Under the pieces are notes generated by a model, which did not search any database, was not told the DNA's origin, and saw only the letters and a list, made by a program, of their open reading frames with translations. Made by a program: the position numbers and the translations under genes. From IMG/VR virus record IMGVR_UViG_3300005613_000420, positions 1 through 23,595 of that record: 23,595 nt of DNA. One strand, written 5' to 3'. Below are positions 6,304 through 12,475 of the stretch, piece after piece; the stretch's first letter is position 1, and each line of letters begins with the position of its first letter. The DNA is from a virus.

Positions 6304-6619
6304 GCACTTAGAGCCATCGCAAACTGTCATGCTGCAATACGAATACAGCAAGGCGAGAAAGCAAATGGCGCAAGGTTACGGGCAACATTCGTTTGAAGAA
6401 GAACCAGCAAAACCGAAACTGCTAAAAGAGTGCTACGAACTTGTTACACGTTACGGTAATTACGACAGAGGGTTGATGCACAAGTATCACTTTGTGAGAT
6501 TCAGTCAAATAATGAAGCTGAACACTACCGACAGAAGAGTGATGGAAGTTGCAAAGAATCTTAATCGCGCAAGTGTTGAACAACTGATACAGATTAAAGC
6601 GGTTTTGTCAGTTTGTTGA
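6296..6619 (+). CDS. Hypothetical early protein
   Basis: 107 residues, beginning MIKHLEPSQTVMLQYEYSKA and ending VEQLIQIKAVLSVC; probably mostly helical. No recognised domain. Overlaps the preceding gene by 8 bases. A terminal Cys is present but there is no metal-binding cluster. Placed two genes before the ERF recombinase. Confidence 0.6.
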   Translation: MIKHLEPSQTVMLQYEYSKARKQMAQGYGQHSFEEEPAKPKLLKECYELVTRYGNYDRGLMHKYHFVRFSQIMKLNTTDRRVMEVAKNLNRASVEQLIQIKAVLSVC

Positions 6620-6654
6620 CATAAAAAAAGGACGGTTAGTATTACTTTCAAGAC

Positions 6655-6840
6655 ATGAAAGCAACGGTAAAACGGCATAGACCCACAGGCGCAATGGTAT
6701 GGTTTCCAAATGATGGAATGAGTGGCATAATCGTACAGGCTGCTCACCCGTGGAAACTTGGAATGGTCTCATCGCATTGGGATTATTCAGACCTAGAACA
6801 AACAGAATTTGAAATCGAAATCAAACTAAAGAAGAAATGA
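6655..6840 (+). CDS. Small hypothetical protein coupled to the ERF gene
   Basis: 61 residues, beginning MKATVKRHRPTGAMVWFP, with beta-rich content, several Trp residues and a basic C-terminal tail (IEIKLKKK). Its TGA overlaps the ATG of the ERF gene at 6837 (ATGA), which implies translational coupling. No family recognised; a small barrel or SH3-like fold would fit its pattern. Confidence 0.6.
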   Translation: MKATVKRHRPTGAMVWFPNDGMSGIIVQAAHPWKLGMVSSHWDYSDLEQTEFEIEIKLKKK

Positions 6841-7439
6841 AAGAACTATTTAAAGCATTGGCAGACTTCCAACAAGAAGTGCCGACAATCCACAAGGGAA
6901 CACAAGGCTATGGTTATTCATACGCTGATCTACCCGCAATATTTGACGTTATCAACCCGCTACTTAAAAAGCATGGTTTAGGTTTCACGCAAACGGTAAA
7001 CGGAAATCAACTATGCACTAAGGTCTTTCACGTTGAATCAGGCGAACTATTAGAAGGTTGTGCTGATATTCCTCAGAACGTACAACTGAAAGGAATGAAC
7101 GATTTTCAAGTTCTTGGTTCTGCAATCACATACATGAGGCGTTATCAATTGTCGGCCATGCTTGGATTGGTTACGGATAAGGACACGGATGCTGGCGGTC
7201 AACAAGTACAAACCGCACAACCTAAAGCGCAAACTGAACCAGTTCAAAAGCAAACTGCACCTACGCCAAAAGCTGAACGGATAATTGTAACCGAAGGAGA
7301 TGAGAACTTCATGAAGATAGTTCAAGGCGTTGCAAGCGGTAAGGCTACTTTGCAGCAAGCGTTGGACAAGTTCAACATATCCGAGCAAGTTGAAGCAAGT
7401 TTGAAGGAAAAGATACAAGCACTCGCTGAAATTGTTTAA
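6837..7439 (+). CDS. ERF family single-strand annealing protein
   Basis: 200 residues. The N-terminal 120 residues match the ERF superfamily: KGTQGYGYSYADLPAIFDVI, then PLLKKHGLGFTQ, and the signature GSAITYMRRYQLSAMLGLV followed by an acidic DKDTDAGG turn. ERF proteins bind single-stranded DNA and pair complementary strands during phage recombination and genome circularisation. After residue 122 comes a Gln/Pro/Lys-rich linker (about 123-150) and a short helical C-terminal domain (155-200). The family usually works with a nuclease and an SSB; here the VRR-NUC protein (16286) and the DUF3127 protein (11676) are candidates. Length is normal. Confidence 0.9.
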   Translation: MKELFKALADFQQEVPTIHKGTQGYGYSYADLPAIFDVINPLLKKHGLGFTQTVNGNQLCTKVFHVESGELLEGCADIPQNVQLKGMNDFQVLGSAITYMRRYQLSAMLGLVTDKDTDAGGQQVQTAQPKAQTEPVQKQTAPTPKAERIIVTEGDENFMKIVQGVASGKATLQQALDKFNISEQVEASLKEKIQALAEIV

Positions 7440-7440
7440 G

Positions 7441-7683
7441 ATGAGCAAAGAACTATTCCATGAACTACGCGAAATCGAAATACTCGCGCAAATGAGCGAA
7501 CAAGTGTACATGGATATACCATTTCACCTACGCGACCAAATGACAATCAAGCGAATCGACCAGCCTAACTTTCGGCCTATCTACGAAAAAGACGCTAAAT
7601 GGAAAGAACGGCATCAATCAGTTATCGAAGCAAGCAAGTCAAGGGCGGAACGAGAAGATGAAATTAGAGCAATGCACAAATGA
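7441..7683 (+). CDS. Hypothetical protein downstream of ERF
   Basis: 80 residues from the ATG at 7441; the in-frame TTG at 7432 overlaps the ERF stop and is less likely. Highly charged and helical (FHELREIEILAQMSEQ), with a basic middle and an Arg/Glu-rich C-terminus. It overlaps the next gene by 4 bases (ATGA). No family recognised. Confidence 0.6.
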   Translation: MSKELFHELREIEILAQMSEQVYMDIPFHLRDQMTIKRIDQPNFRPIYEKDAKWKERHQSVIEASKSRAEREDEIRAMHK

Positions 7684-7892
7684 AAGAAGCAATGGAGTGG
7701 ATAAGCGTTAAAGATAGATTTCCAATAAAAAAAAGCCGTGCATATTTGGTTTATATTGGCGGATATTCAGATAGTAGCGATGCTTGTGAAATCGCTTGGT
7801 TTGATGATGATAAATTCTTATTAAATCAGTATCCTGAATTAGAAGATGGTATTACACATTGGATGCCACTACCTGAGCCACCAAATCAATGA
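7680..7892 (+). CDS. DUF551 domain protein
   Basis: 70 residues. It begins with EWISVKDRFP and ends with THWMPLPEPPNQ, the two hallmarks of DUF551 (W-I-S-V-x-D-R-x-P at one end and WMPLPEPP at the other), with an acidic centre containing AWFDDDKF. DUF551 is frequent in phages and prophages and has no known biochemical role. Stop/start overlaps of 4 bases with both neighbours place it firmly in the operon. Confidence 0.85.
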   Translation: MKEAMEWISVKDRFPIKKSRAYLVYIGGYSDSSDACEIAWFDDDKFLLNQYPELEDGITHWMPLPEPPNQ

Positions 7893-8242
7893 CAGACCCG
7901 TCCGACCAAATCACTAAGCTTAACGAGTACGTGAACAAGTACTACAATTGCAACCGTCAGGACGGAAATGAACTATCGCTCTACCTTCAGAAGATAACAG
8001 GGCTATTGTACTACTTGGAAAGCGTCAGAAGCGATGTTCACGACCTTTATGAGAATGAGGTAAATGAACTGGTCAAAGGCGGTGCAAGCGTAGCTAGGGC
8101 AATAAACGAGGCTAACGTCAAGTACCCTATGATGTATCAATTGCGTAGGCAAATGGACGGGGCGTACAGGGTGGCCGATGCAATTAGAACCAACATCTCT
8201 TACTTAAAATCCGAGAGACAAACTACAAATAATCAAACATGA
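7889..8242 (+). CDS. Conserved-looking helical phage protein
   Basis: 117 residues, nearly all helical: KITGLLYYLESVRSDVHDLY, then SVARAINEANVKYPMMYQL and YRVADAIRTNISYLKSE. This heptad-rich layout, with a C-terminal RTxISYLKSE segment, is one I associate with small proteins next to ERF genes in Bacteroidota phages, but it has no name or known role that I can support. Coupled to both neighbours by 4-base overlaps. Confidence 0.65.
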   Translation: MTDPSDQITKLNEYVNKYYNCNRQDGNELSLYLQKITGLLYYLESVRSDVHDLYENEVNELVKGGASVARAINEANVKYPMMYQLRRQMDGAYRVADAIRTNISYLKSERQTTNNQT

Positions 8243-8433
8243 AAATAGAACCAAATTTAATACTGAACATCTTAATGGCTATTGTCATTTACAAAATGCT
8301 TGTCAATACAATATTGATGGGGTTTCTTAAAATGGTATTCAACTCGGATGTTGGAAGGGAGAAATCTAAAGAAGTTAGAAAAAGCTTTAGGCAAAAGCTG
8401 GAGGACTTGCAAGAAAAACAATCTAATCAGTAA
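8239..8433 (+). CDS. Small membrane protein
   Basis: 64 residues. Residues 7-33 form one hydrophobic membrane segment (LILNILMAIVIYKMLVN onward), followed by a strongly basic and charged tail (GREKSKEVRKSFRQKLEDLQ). ATGA overlap with the preceding gene; last gene of the operon before the second operator region. No family recognised; an inner-membrane protein acting on host membrane functions is one possibility. Confidence 0.6.
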   Translation: MKIEPNLILNILMAIVIYKMLVNTILMGFLKMVFNSDVGREKSKEVRKSFRQKLEDLQEKQSNQ

Positions 8434-8442
8434 ACTTCAATA

Positions 8443-8467
8443 GCTTATTTAGAATCGTTCTAAATTA
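8443..8467. promoter_or_regulatory. Operator-like palindrome, copy 2 of a 25-bp exact repeat
   Basis: Arms 8447-8454 and 8458-8465 around TCG; identical over 25 bases to 5721-5745. It stands 10 bases after the stop of the preceding gene and upstream of the promoter for the second early unit. The shared site suggests that one regulator controls both units. Confidence 0.7.
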
Positions 8468-8497
8468 GGGCTTTGCATGAAAATAATTGTACAAATG

Positions 8498-8530
8498 TTT
8501 GGGCGGTAACAGATAGGCGTTGTATATTCG
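8498..8530 (+). promoter_or_regulatory. Promoter of second early unit
   Basis: TTTG (8498-8501), 21-base spacer, TATATTCG (8523-8530), one mismatch to TAnnTTTG. The ATG of the first micro-gene is 20 bases further on. The spacer is slightly long for the consensus. Confidence 0.5.
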
Positions 8531-8550
8531 CATCAACAAAAACGGAAAAC

Positions 8551-8643
8551 ATGATACGCACAACATCACTAAAGCACTACAAAGAACTCAAAGCAAAAGG
8601 AGTAAACGTTCAGTTAGTAACTAAACAAGAACTAAACAAATGA
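8551..8643 (+). CDS. 30-residue micro-protein
   Basis: ATG 8551, TGA 8641-8643. Basic peptide (MIRTTSLKHYKELKAKGVNV then QLVTKQELNK) that is probably one helix and a strand. It is the first reading frame after the promoter and its stop overlaps the next ATG (ATGA), so it is likely translated and may serve partly to load ribosomes onto the HTH gene. No family recognised. Confidence 0.5.
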   Translation: MIRTTSLKHYKELKAKGVNVQLVTKQELNK

Positions 8644-8807
8644 CAGAATGGCTACGCACCAACTTCGACTGCCTAAGTTTAAACGGTATCGAAAAGCAAT
8701 TGAAAATACCACATGGCACGCTATCCAAAGCCGTTAACGGTTCAAGGACATTGCCGAAAAAGTGGATTCCAGTACTTGAAAAACTCAAAAAAGAACTAAG
8801 CAGATGA
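8640..8807 (+). CDS. 55-residue helix-turn-helix protein (Cro-like)
   Basis: ATG at 8640 overlaps the previous stop; TGA at 8805-8807 overlaps the next ATG. The segment LNGIEKQLKIPHGTLSKAVN followed by GSRTLPKKW reads as a minimal XRE-type HTH: helix 2 (IEKQLKI), turn (PHG), recognition helix (TLSKAVNGS), then LPKKW and a closing basic helix. Cro-like proteins bind operators as dimers and switch early phage promoters. It lies about 175 bases after the palindrome at 8443-8467, so that site and its twin at 5721-5745 are natural candidate targets; that link is an inference. Confidence 0.65.
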   Translation: MTEWLRTNFDCLSLNGIEKQLKIPHGTLSKAVNGSRTLPKKWIPVLEKLKKELSR

Positions 8808-8983
8808 AAGAAACAGGATGGTATTGCAACGTAACAAGCAGTTATGATTTAGACCACGTAATCACGAAAGAATGTGATGATTTGAAAAGAATTGTAATAG
8901 CGGGTATTGACGACAATGGCGATGAAAGTAATAAGAAGGCAATCATCAAAGCCATGATTCAAACTTTAATTGACGAACTATGA
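8804..8983 (+). CDS. 59-residue acidic hypothetical protein
   Basis: ATG at 8804, TGA at 8981-8983, overlapping the next gene by 4 bases. Sequence begins MKETGWYCNVTSSYDLDHVI and ends in a helical stretch (KKAIIKAMIQTLIDEL). Acidic, no membrane segment, no recognised motif. Real because of the unbroken chain of ATGA overlaps on both sides. Confidence 0.55.
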   Translation: MKETGWYCNVTSSYDLDHVITKECDDLKRIVIAGIDDNGDESNKKAIIKAMIQTLIDEL

Positions 8984-9249
8984 AACACTCAATCGACCTA
9001 ACAGACCTTATGGCACGCGCAAAGGATAGCAAAGATACCGAAGTGCGTAACCTATCGCAGAAGATATCTTCAACGCTCAAGATAGGACGCTCGCAAGTTA
9101 TGCCAGTCTCTAAGATTGAACTAGGGCTACTTATTCGCTCACTCGGTCAAGGCTACGCGTCCAAGAAAGGCGCGGCCAATTGGAGCTTTGCAGTACACTA
9201 CAATCACAATCACGTAATATTAACAACACCCATAACTAACGTACAATGA
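8980..9249 (+). CDS. 89-residue hypothetical protein
   Basis: Begins MKHSIDLTDLMARAKDSKDT and has a basic middle (SQKISSTLKIGRSQVMPVSK). The C-terminal third is rich in His, Asn and aromatic residues (WSFAVHYNHNHVILTT). No family recognised. Overlaps both neighbours by 4 bases. Confidence 0.6.
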   Translation: MKHSIDLTDLMARAKDSKDTEVRNLSQKISSTLKIGRSQVMPVSKIELGLLIRSLGQGYASKKGAANWSFAVHYNHNHVILTTPITNVQ

Positions 9250-9443
9250 CACCTTACTATTTAGTACTTCAGAACATGGTATTAGCAAACGGCAAAATGA
9301 TGCTCAGAAAAGACGACAAGCTAACGCCAATCCCGCAGCATCGAGGCTATGACGCTTTCGGAAAAGACGCAAGAAACCTATTCTGGACGGATGATTTTCT
9401 TGACAAACATCCGAGGTTATTTAGACGGGTAAATGCAGATTAG
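9246..9443 (+). CDS. 65-residue hypothetical protein
   Basis: Begins MTPYYLVLQNMVLANGKMML and is basic and aromatic (DAFGKDARNLFWTDDFLDKH). Coupled to the preceding gene by ATGA. A 47-base gap follows before the helicase. In that gap an ATG at 9448 opens only a 12-codon frame that I do not call a gene. No family recognised. Confidence 0.55.
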   Translation: MTPYYLVLQNMVLANGKMMLRKDDKLTPIPQHRGYDAFGKDARNLFWTDDFLDKHPRLFRRVNAD

Positions 9444-9490
9444 TACAATGAAAGACAGTTTAACAGAGAAACAAAGAATAGGTTAGTGGT

Positions 9491-9895
9491 ATGGAATACA
9501 AAGATTTTTTAAAGACAAAGAAAAAGGGATTTGTGTCTAGTGGATTTGAACCGACAACACTGAATCCAAATCTGTTTGACTTTCAGGAATACATAGTTAA
9601 AATAGCACTTAGAAAGGGTCGTTTTGCCATATTTGCCGATTGCGGTCTTGGCAAAACATTAATGCAGCTTGCATGGTCTGAGTGCGTATTTAACCATACT
9701 GGAGAAAAGGTTTTGATACTTGCTCCTTTAGCCGTTGTCGAGCAGACAAAAAAGGAGGCTATATCATTTGGAATAAATACAGATTCATTTGACATTACAA
9801 ACTTTGACCAACTAAAGAACACCGATACATCTATCTATTCAGGTGTTGTCCTTGATGAAAGTTCTATTCTAAAAGGTCGGGATGGTAAGTTATAA
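9491..9895 (+). CDS. SF2/SNF2-like helicase, N-terminal fragment ended by an in-frame TAA
   Basis: 134 residues with helicase motif I FADCGLGKT (Walker A, Lys55), motif Ia VLILAPLAVVEQTKKEA (74-90) and motif II VVLDESS (119-125). The frame stops at TAA 9893-9895, only a few residues after motif II. The next reading frame is in register and begins with an ATG four bases after the stop, carrying motif III onward. Alone this fragment has the ATP site but lacks the second RecA lobe. It could pair with the downstream polypeptide made by reinitiation, be joined to it by read-through, or be the result of a nonsense change or sequencing error. Confidence 0.75.
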   Translation: MEYKDFLKTKKKGFVSSGFEPTTLNPNLFDFQEYIVKIALRKGRFAIFADCGLGKTLMQLAWSECVFNHTGEKVLILAPLAVVEQTKKEAISFGINTDSFDITNFDQLKNTDTSIYSGVVLDESSILKGRDGKL

Positions 9896-9898
9896 TCT

Positions 9899-11665
9899 AT
9901 GATAATTGATTTATTCAAGAACACACCATATAAGCTAGCATGTACGGCCACGCCTAGCCCAAACGACCACATGGAACTGGGCCAACATTCAGAGTTCTTG
10001 GGCGCAATGTCATATCTTGAAATGCTTGCAATGTATTTCGTGCATGATGGAGGCGAAACATCTAAATGGAGACTACGCAAACACGCAACGGATGACTTTT
10101 GGAAATACGTCTGCACGTGGTCTATTTCCCTTGACAATCCCAAAACACTTGGATTTGATGGTTGCGGTTACGAATTGCCAGAAATAGAATACATTGAGCA
10201 TATTATACCAGTTGAGAACAATACTCAAACTTTATTCGGTGATGTTGCTGTTTCTGCAACTGACTTACACAAAGACCTTAATCGATCATTTGATTTGAGA
10301 GTTGACAAGACTTTAGAGTTGGTAAATTCAAACAATGAACAATGGATTGTATGGGGGCTGAAAAACTCAGAGACTGACGCATTAGGAAAATTGATTGAGA
10401 ACGCTGTTAATGTTCAAGGATCTGATTCTCCTCAGTATAAGGCAGATAATCTGAATGGTTTTTCTAACGAGTTATTCAGAGTTCTTGTTACTAAGACATC
10501 AATCGCTTCATTTGGAATGAACTACCAACAATGCCATAACATGGTTTTTATGTCTTACGATTTCAAGTTTGAAGCTTTCTATCAAGCCGTTAGAAGGTGT
10601 TATCGCTTTGGACAAAAGAACAAAGTAAAAGTTCATATTCTAGTTCCTGAGAGTCAGGTGAACGTTCGCAAAACAATACTTGAAAAAGAGGCTAAACACA
10701 AGCAAATGATTCGAGAAATGAGTATGTACTCAGCTAATTCAGACTACAAATTAAACAGGTCAAATGTTACTCTAAATAACAAAGAAATGAAAACAGAACA
10801 CTACCATGTTATCAATGGTGATTGCGTACAGGAAACACAAAAGTTAGATTCAAATGTTGCCGACTTAGTTGTATTTTCTCCACCGTTCGCTGAGTTATAC
10901 GTATATTCGGATAAGGAAGAGGACATGGGTAACGTAAAGAATTATCAAGAGTTTGAGAAACACTTTAAATATTTGATACCTGAGTTGAAACGTGTTTTGA
11001 AGTCAGGTCGTATTTGTGCCGTTCATTGTATGGATTTACCTATTCAAAAAGGAAAAGAAGGCTACATTGGACTACGAGACTTTAGCGGAATGTTGATTGA
11101 TTGGTTTACAGATCAAGGATTCATATACCACGCAAAGACAACAATATGGAAGAACCCAGTAACAGAAATGCAACGAACTAAGGCATTAGGATTGCTTCAT
11201 AAAACAATAAAAAAGGATAGCTCAATGAGTAGGGTCGGTATTCCTGACTATGTTCTATTCTTTAGAAATGAAGGAGATAACGAAGTCCCTATTGTTCATC
11301 AGGACAAAGACCATAATGCACCTAACTTCCTACCTGTTGACCTTTGGCAAAAGTATGCTTCTCCAGTTTGGATGGACGTTGACTACGGAAGAACACTTCA
11401 ATATCGCTCAGGTCGTGATGGTAACGATGAAAAGCATATTTGTCCATTGCAACTTGATACAATTGAAAGAATTATTCACCTTTACTCAAATGAAGGAGAA
11501 ACAGTTCTAAGTCCATTTGGCGGTATTGGCTCTGAAGGGTTTCAGGCATTGAAAATGAAACGAAAATCAATATCCATTGAGCTAAAAGAAAGCTACTTCA
11601 AATTGAACGAGGCTAATCACAGGGCGGCGGTTGAAGAAATGAATTCAGTATTAACACTATTTTAA
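9899..11665 (+). CDS. Helicase C-terminal part fused to a beta-class DNA methyltransferase
   Basis: 588 residues, in the same frame as 9491-9895. Residues 1-290 continue the helicase: motif III CTATPSPND (15-23), motif V-like TKTSIASFGMNYQ (198-210), and motif VI QAVRRCYRFGQ (229-239). From about 300 a DNA methyltransferase follows: catalytic motif IV VVFSPPF (324-330) before the AdoMet-binding motif I LSPFGGIGSEGF (537-548), then SIELKESYFKLNEA. Motif IV preceding motif I is the beta-class order; SPPF suggests N4-cytosine or N6-adenine methylation. Helicase-methyltransferase fusions occur in Bacteroidota phages and could protect phage DNA from host restriction. The separate translation start is unproven; with the TAA ignored the whole protein would be about 724 residues. 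Confidence 0.8.
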   Translation: MIIDLFKNTPYKLACTATPSPNDHMELGQHSEFLGAMSYLEMLAMYFVHDGGETSKWRLRKHATDDFWKYVCTWSISLDNPKTLGFDGCGYELPEIEYIEHIIPVENNTQTLFGDVAVSATDLHKDLNRSFDLRVDKTLELVNSNNEQWIVWGLKNSETDALGKLIENAVNVQGSDSPQYKADNLNGFSNELFRVLVTKTSIASFGMNYQQCHNMVFMSYDFKFEAFYQAVRRCYRFGQKNKVKVHILVPESQVNVRKTILEKEAKHKQMIREMSMYSANSDYKLNRSNVTLNNKEMKTEHYHVINGDCVQETQKLDSNVADLVVFSPPFAELYVYSDKEEDMGNVKNYQEFEKHFKYLIPELKRVLKSGRICAVHCMDLPIQKGKEGYIGLRDFSGMLIDWFTDQGFIYHAKTTIWKNPVTEMQRTKALGLLHKTIKKDSSMSRVGIPDYVLFFRNEGDNEVPIVHQDKDHNAPNFLPVDLWQKYASPVWMDVDYGRTLQYRSGRDGNDEKHICPLQLDTIERIIHLYSNEGETVLSPFGGIGSEGFQALKMKRKSISIELKESYFKLNEANHRAAVEEMNSVLTLF

Positions 11666-11675
11666 ACAAACGAAC

Positions 11676-12032
11676 ATGAGCCAAAACATCAAAGGAACAC
11701 TTGAAGCAATCTTCGAGGTTCAAATCTTTCAATCAGGATTCCAAAAGCGCGAATTTCTTATCAAGACACAGGAGCAATATCCTCAGATAATCAAGCTGGA
11801 ATTGACAAAAGACAAATGTTCAATCCTTGACGCGTTCAAGCAAGGCCAACAAGTAAGCGTTGACTTTAACTTACGTGGCAGCGAATACGGCGGTAAGCAC
11901 TACGTTAATCTGACAGCATGGCGAGTATCTGCTAACTCTGAAGATGGCATTGCTAATACTGCTACGGAGGCGCGTGTTAATGCTATTCCTCAAAGCGTTG
12001 AAGATGTAGACCAAGACTCCCTTCCGTTTTAA
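11676..12032 (+). CDS. DUF3127 OB-fold protein, SSB-like
   Basis: 118 residues. The pattern GTLEAIFEVQIFQSGFQKRE, EQYPQIIKLEL, GQQVSVDFNLRGSEYGGKHY and NLTAWRV fits DUF3127, a Bacteroidota family with an OB fold. The tail is acidic and ends in DQDSLPF, closely like the protein-recruiting C-terminal tip of SSB proteins (acidic residues then LPF/IPF). A role as the phage's single-stranded DNA-binding protein working with the ERF recombinase and helicases is a good inference. It starts 10 bases after the methyltransferase stop, and a rho-independent terminator follows 21 bases after its own stop. Confidence 0.85.
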   Translation: MSQNIKGTLEAIFEVQIFQSGFQKREFLIKTQEQYPQIIKLELTKDKCSILDAFKQGQQVSVDFNLRGSEYGGKHYVNLTAWRVSANSEDGIANTATEARVNAIPQSVEDVDQDSLPF

Positions 12033-12052
12033 ACCAATCCAACCCAATCAAT

Positions 12053-12086
12053 TAAGCCCTGCCATATCGGTGGGGCTTTTTTGTTT
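12053..12086 (+). terminator. Rho-independent terminator ending the second early unit
   Basis: Stem AAGCCC (12054-12059) with GGGCTT (12073-12078), plus inner CC/GG pairs, loop around ATATC, then a run of six T. Placed right after the DUF3127 gene. Confidence 0.85.
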
Positions 12087-12300
12087 TAGGACGTAAACAA
12101 AGGGCGTTTCTTTTTTCCCTATACTCTCTCTCTCTTTAAAAGTTTACAGTTTTGGTTTTTTATTTTTTTTCAAAACCTCAAAAATCTACGTCCATACGCC
12201 CTAAATGTATTTAATAAATTAAAAATCAATAAGTTAACGCGGACGCATCGGGTTTTTATATGCGTCCTTTTTATTTTTTTACGCCCTTTTGTTTATTAAA
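12087..12300. other. AT-rich non-coding tract with repeated ACGYCC motifs, candidate origin
   Basis: The stretch 12033-12475 has no substantial gene. This part holds: TAAACAAAGGGCGT (12094-12107), inverted as ACGCCCTTTTGTTTA (12281-12295); further ACGTCC/ACGCCC/GGACGY words at 12089, 12188, 12196, 12241 and 12262; a TC run (12123-12136); long T runs; and a very AT-rich core (12200-12235). Repeated short motifs in both orientations next to primase-helicase and SSB-like genes are what a phage origin often looks like. This is inference; no direct proof. Confidence 0.4.
12241..12280 (+). terminator. Strong hairpin with T-tract
   Basis: GGACGCAT (12241-12248) pairs perfectly with ATGCGTCC (12260-12267), loop of 11 bases, followed by TTTTTATTTTTTT. 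It is the second terminator-like stem in 230 bases and lies just before the promoter of the primase-helicase, so it may insulate that promoter. It also carries the GGACGC word of the surrounding tract. Confidence 0.75.
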
Positions 12301-12319
12301 AATACTATTACTATATTTG
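12287..12319 (+). promoter_or_regulatory. Promoter of the primase-helicase operon
   Basis: TTTTG (12287-12291), 20-base spacer, TATATTTG (12312-12319): an exact Bacteroidota TAnnTTTG -7 with a good -33. Expected transcription start is about 12325, leaving a leader of about 150 bases before the ATG at 12476. It is the best promoter in the window. Confidence 0.75.
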
Positions 12320-12330
12320 TGTTCGCTTGA

Positions 12331-12387
12331 ATGACACCAAGCAAAAAAGAACGAATGAAACTGATTTTAATTACGCAAGGGAAGTAA
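12331..12387 (+). CDS. 18-codon leader ORF overlapping the structured leader
   Basis: ATG at 12331, a few bases after the expected transcription start, TAA at 12385-12387; encodes MTPSKKERMKLILITQGK. Its last codons cover the 5' arm of the outer stem of the RNA at 12374-12461, so a translating ribosome would open that stem. It may be a leader peptide or chance. Low confidence. Confidence 0.3.
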   Translation: MTPSKKERMKLILITQGK

Positions 12388-12461
12388 CAAGTAAAGCCGA
12401 CCGTTCTCTCAGTTCTGAGTTAATGGCTAACTTGTTTCGGACTGTCAATCCGACCCTTGCG
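12374..12461 (+). ncRNA. Structured leader RNA, three-way junction
   Basis: Four stems can be drawn by eye. P1: CGCAAGGG (12374-12381) with CCCTTGCG (12454-12461), perfect. P2: AACAAGT (12386-12392) with ACTTGTT (12430-12436), continued by AGCC (12395-12398) with GGCT (12425-12428). P3: CTCA (12408-12411) with TGAG (12416-12419). P4: TCGGA (12437-12441) with TCCGA (12449-12453), 7-base loop. P4 abuts both P1 and P2. The element ends 14 bases before the ATG of the primase-helicase. It could be a cis-regulatory leader, an sRNA, or an origin-linked RNA. It does not fit a tRNA. Confidence 0.55.
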
Positions 12462-12475
12462 ATTTAAATTAAATA

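Noticed and set aside
7050-7511. 153-codon minus-strand frame across the ERF gene
   Set aside because: It is a shadow of the ERF coding sequence, with Cys/Leu/Ser-rich composition typical of antisense frames.
9448-9486. 12-codon frame before the helicase
   Set aside because: Too short to support, with no overlap-coupling pattern to either side.
11250-11510. 86-codon frame within the methyltransferase
   Set aside because: Out-of-frame shadow of a recognised domain, with no start signal of its own.
9491-11665. Alternative genetic code with TAA read as sense
   Set aside because: Many clear genes in the window end in TAA followed at once by a new gene (for example 1675 and 12032), and TAG and TGA are used as stops too.
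12375-12461. tRNA gene
   Set aside because: The 7-bp closing stem and 5/7/5 hairpin look tRNA-like, but there is no D-loop GG, no anticodon arm with a 7-base loop, the T-loop reads CTGTCAA, and the 53-61 pair is A-T rather than G-C.
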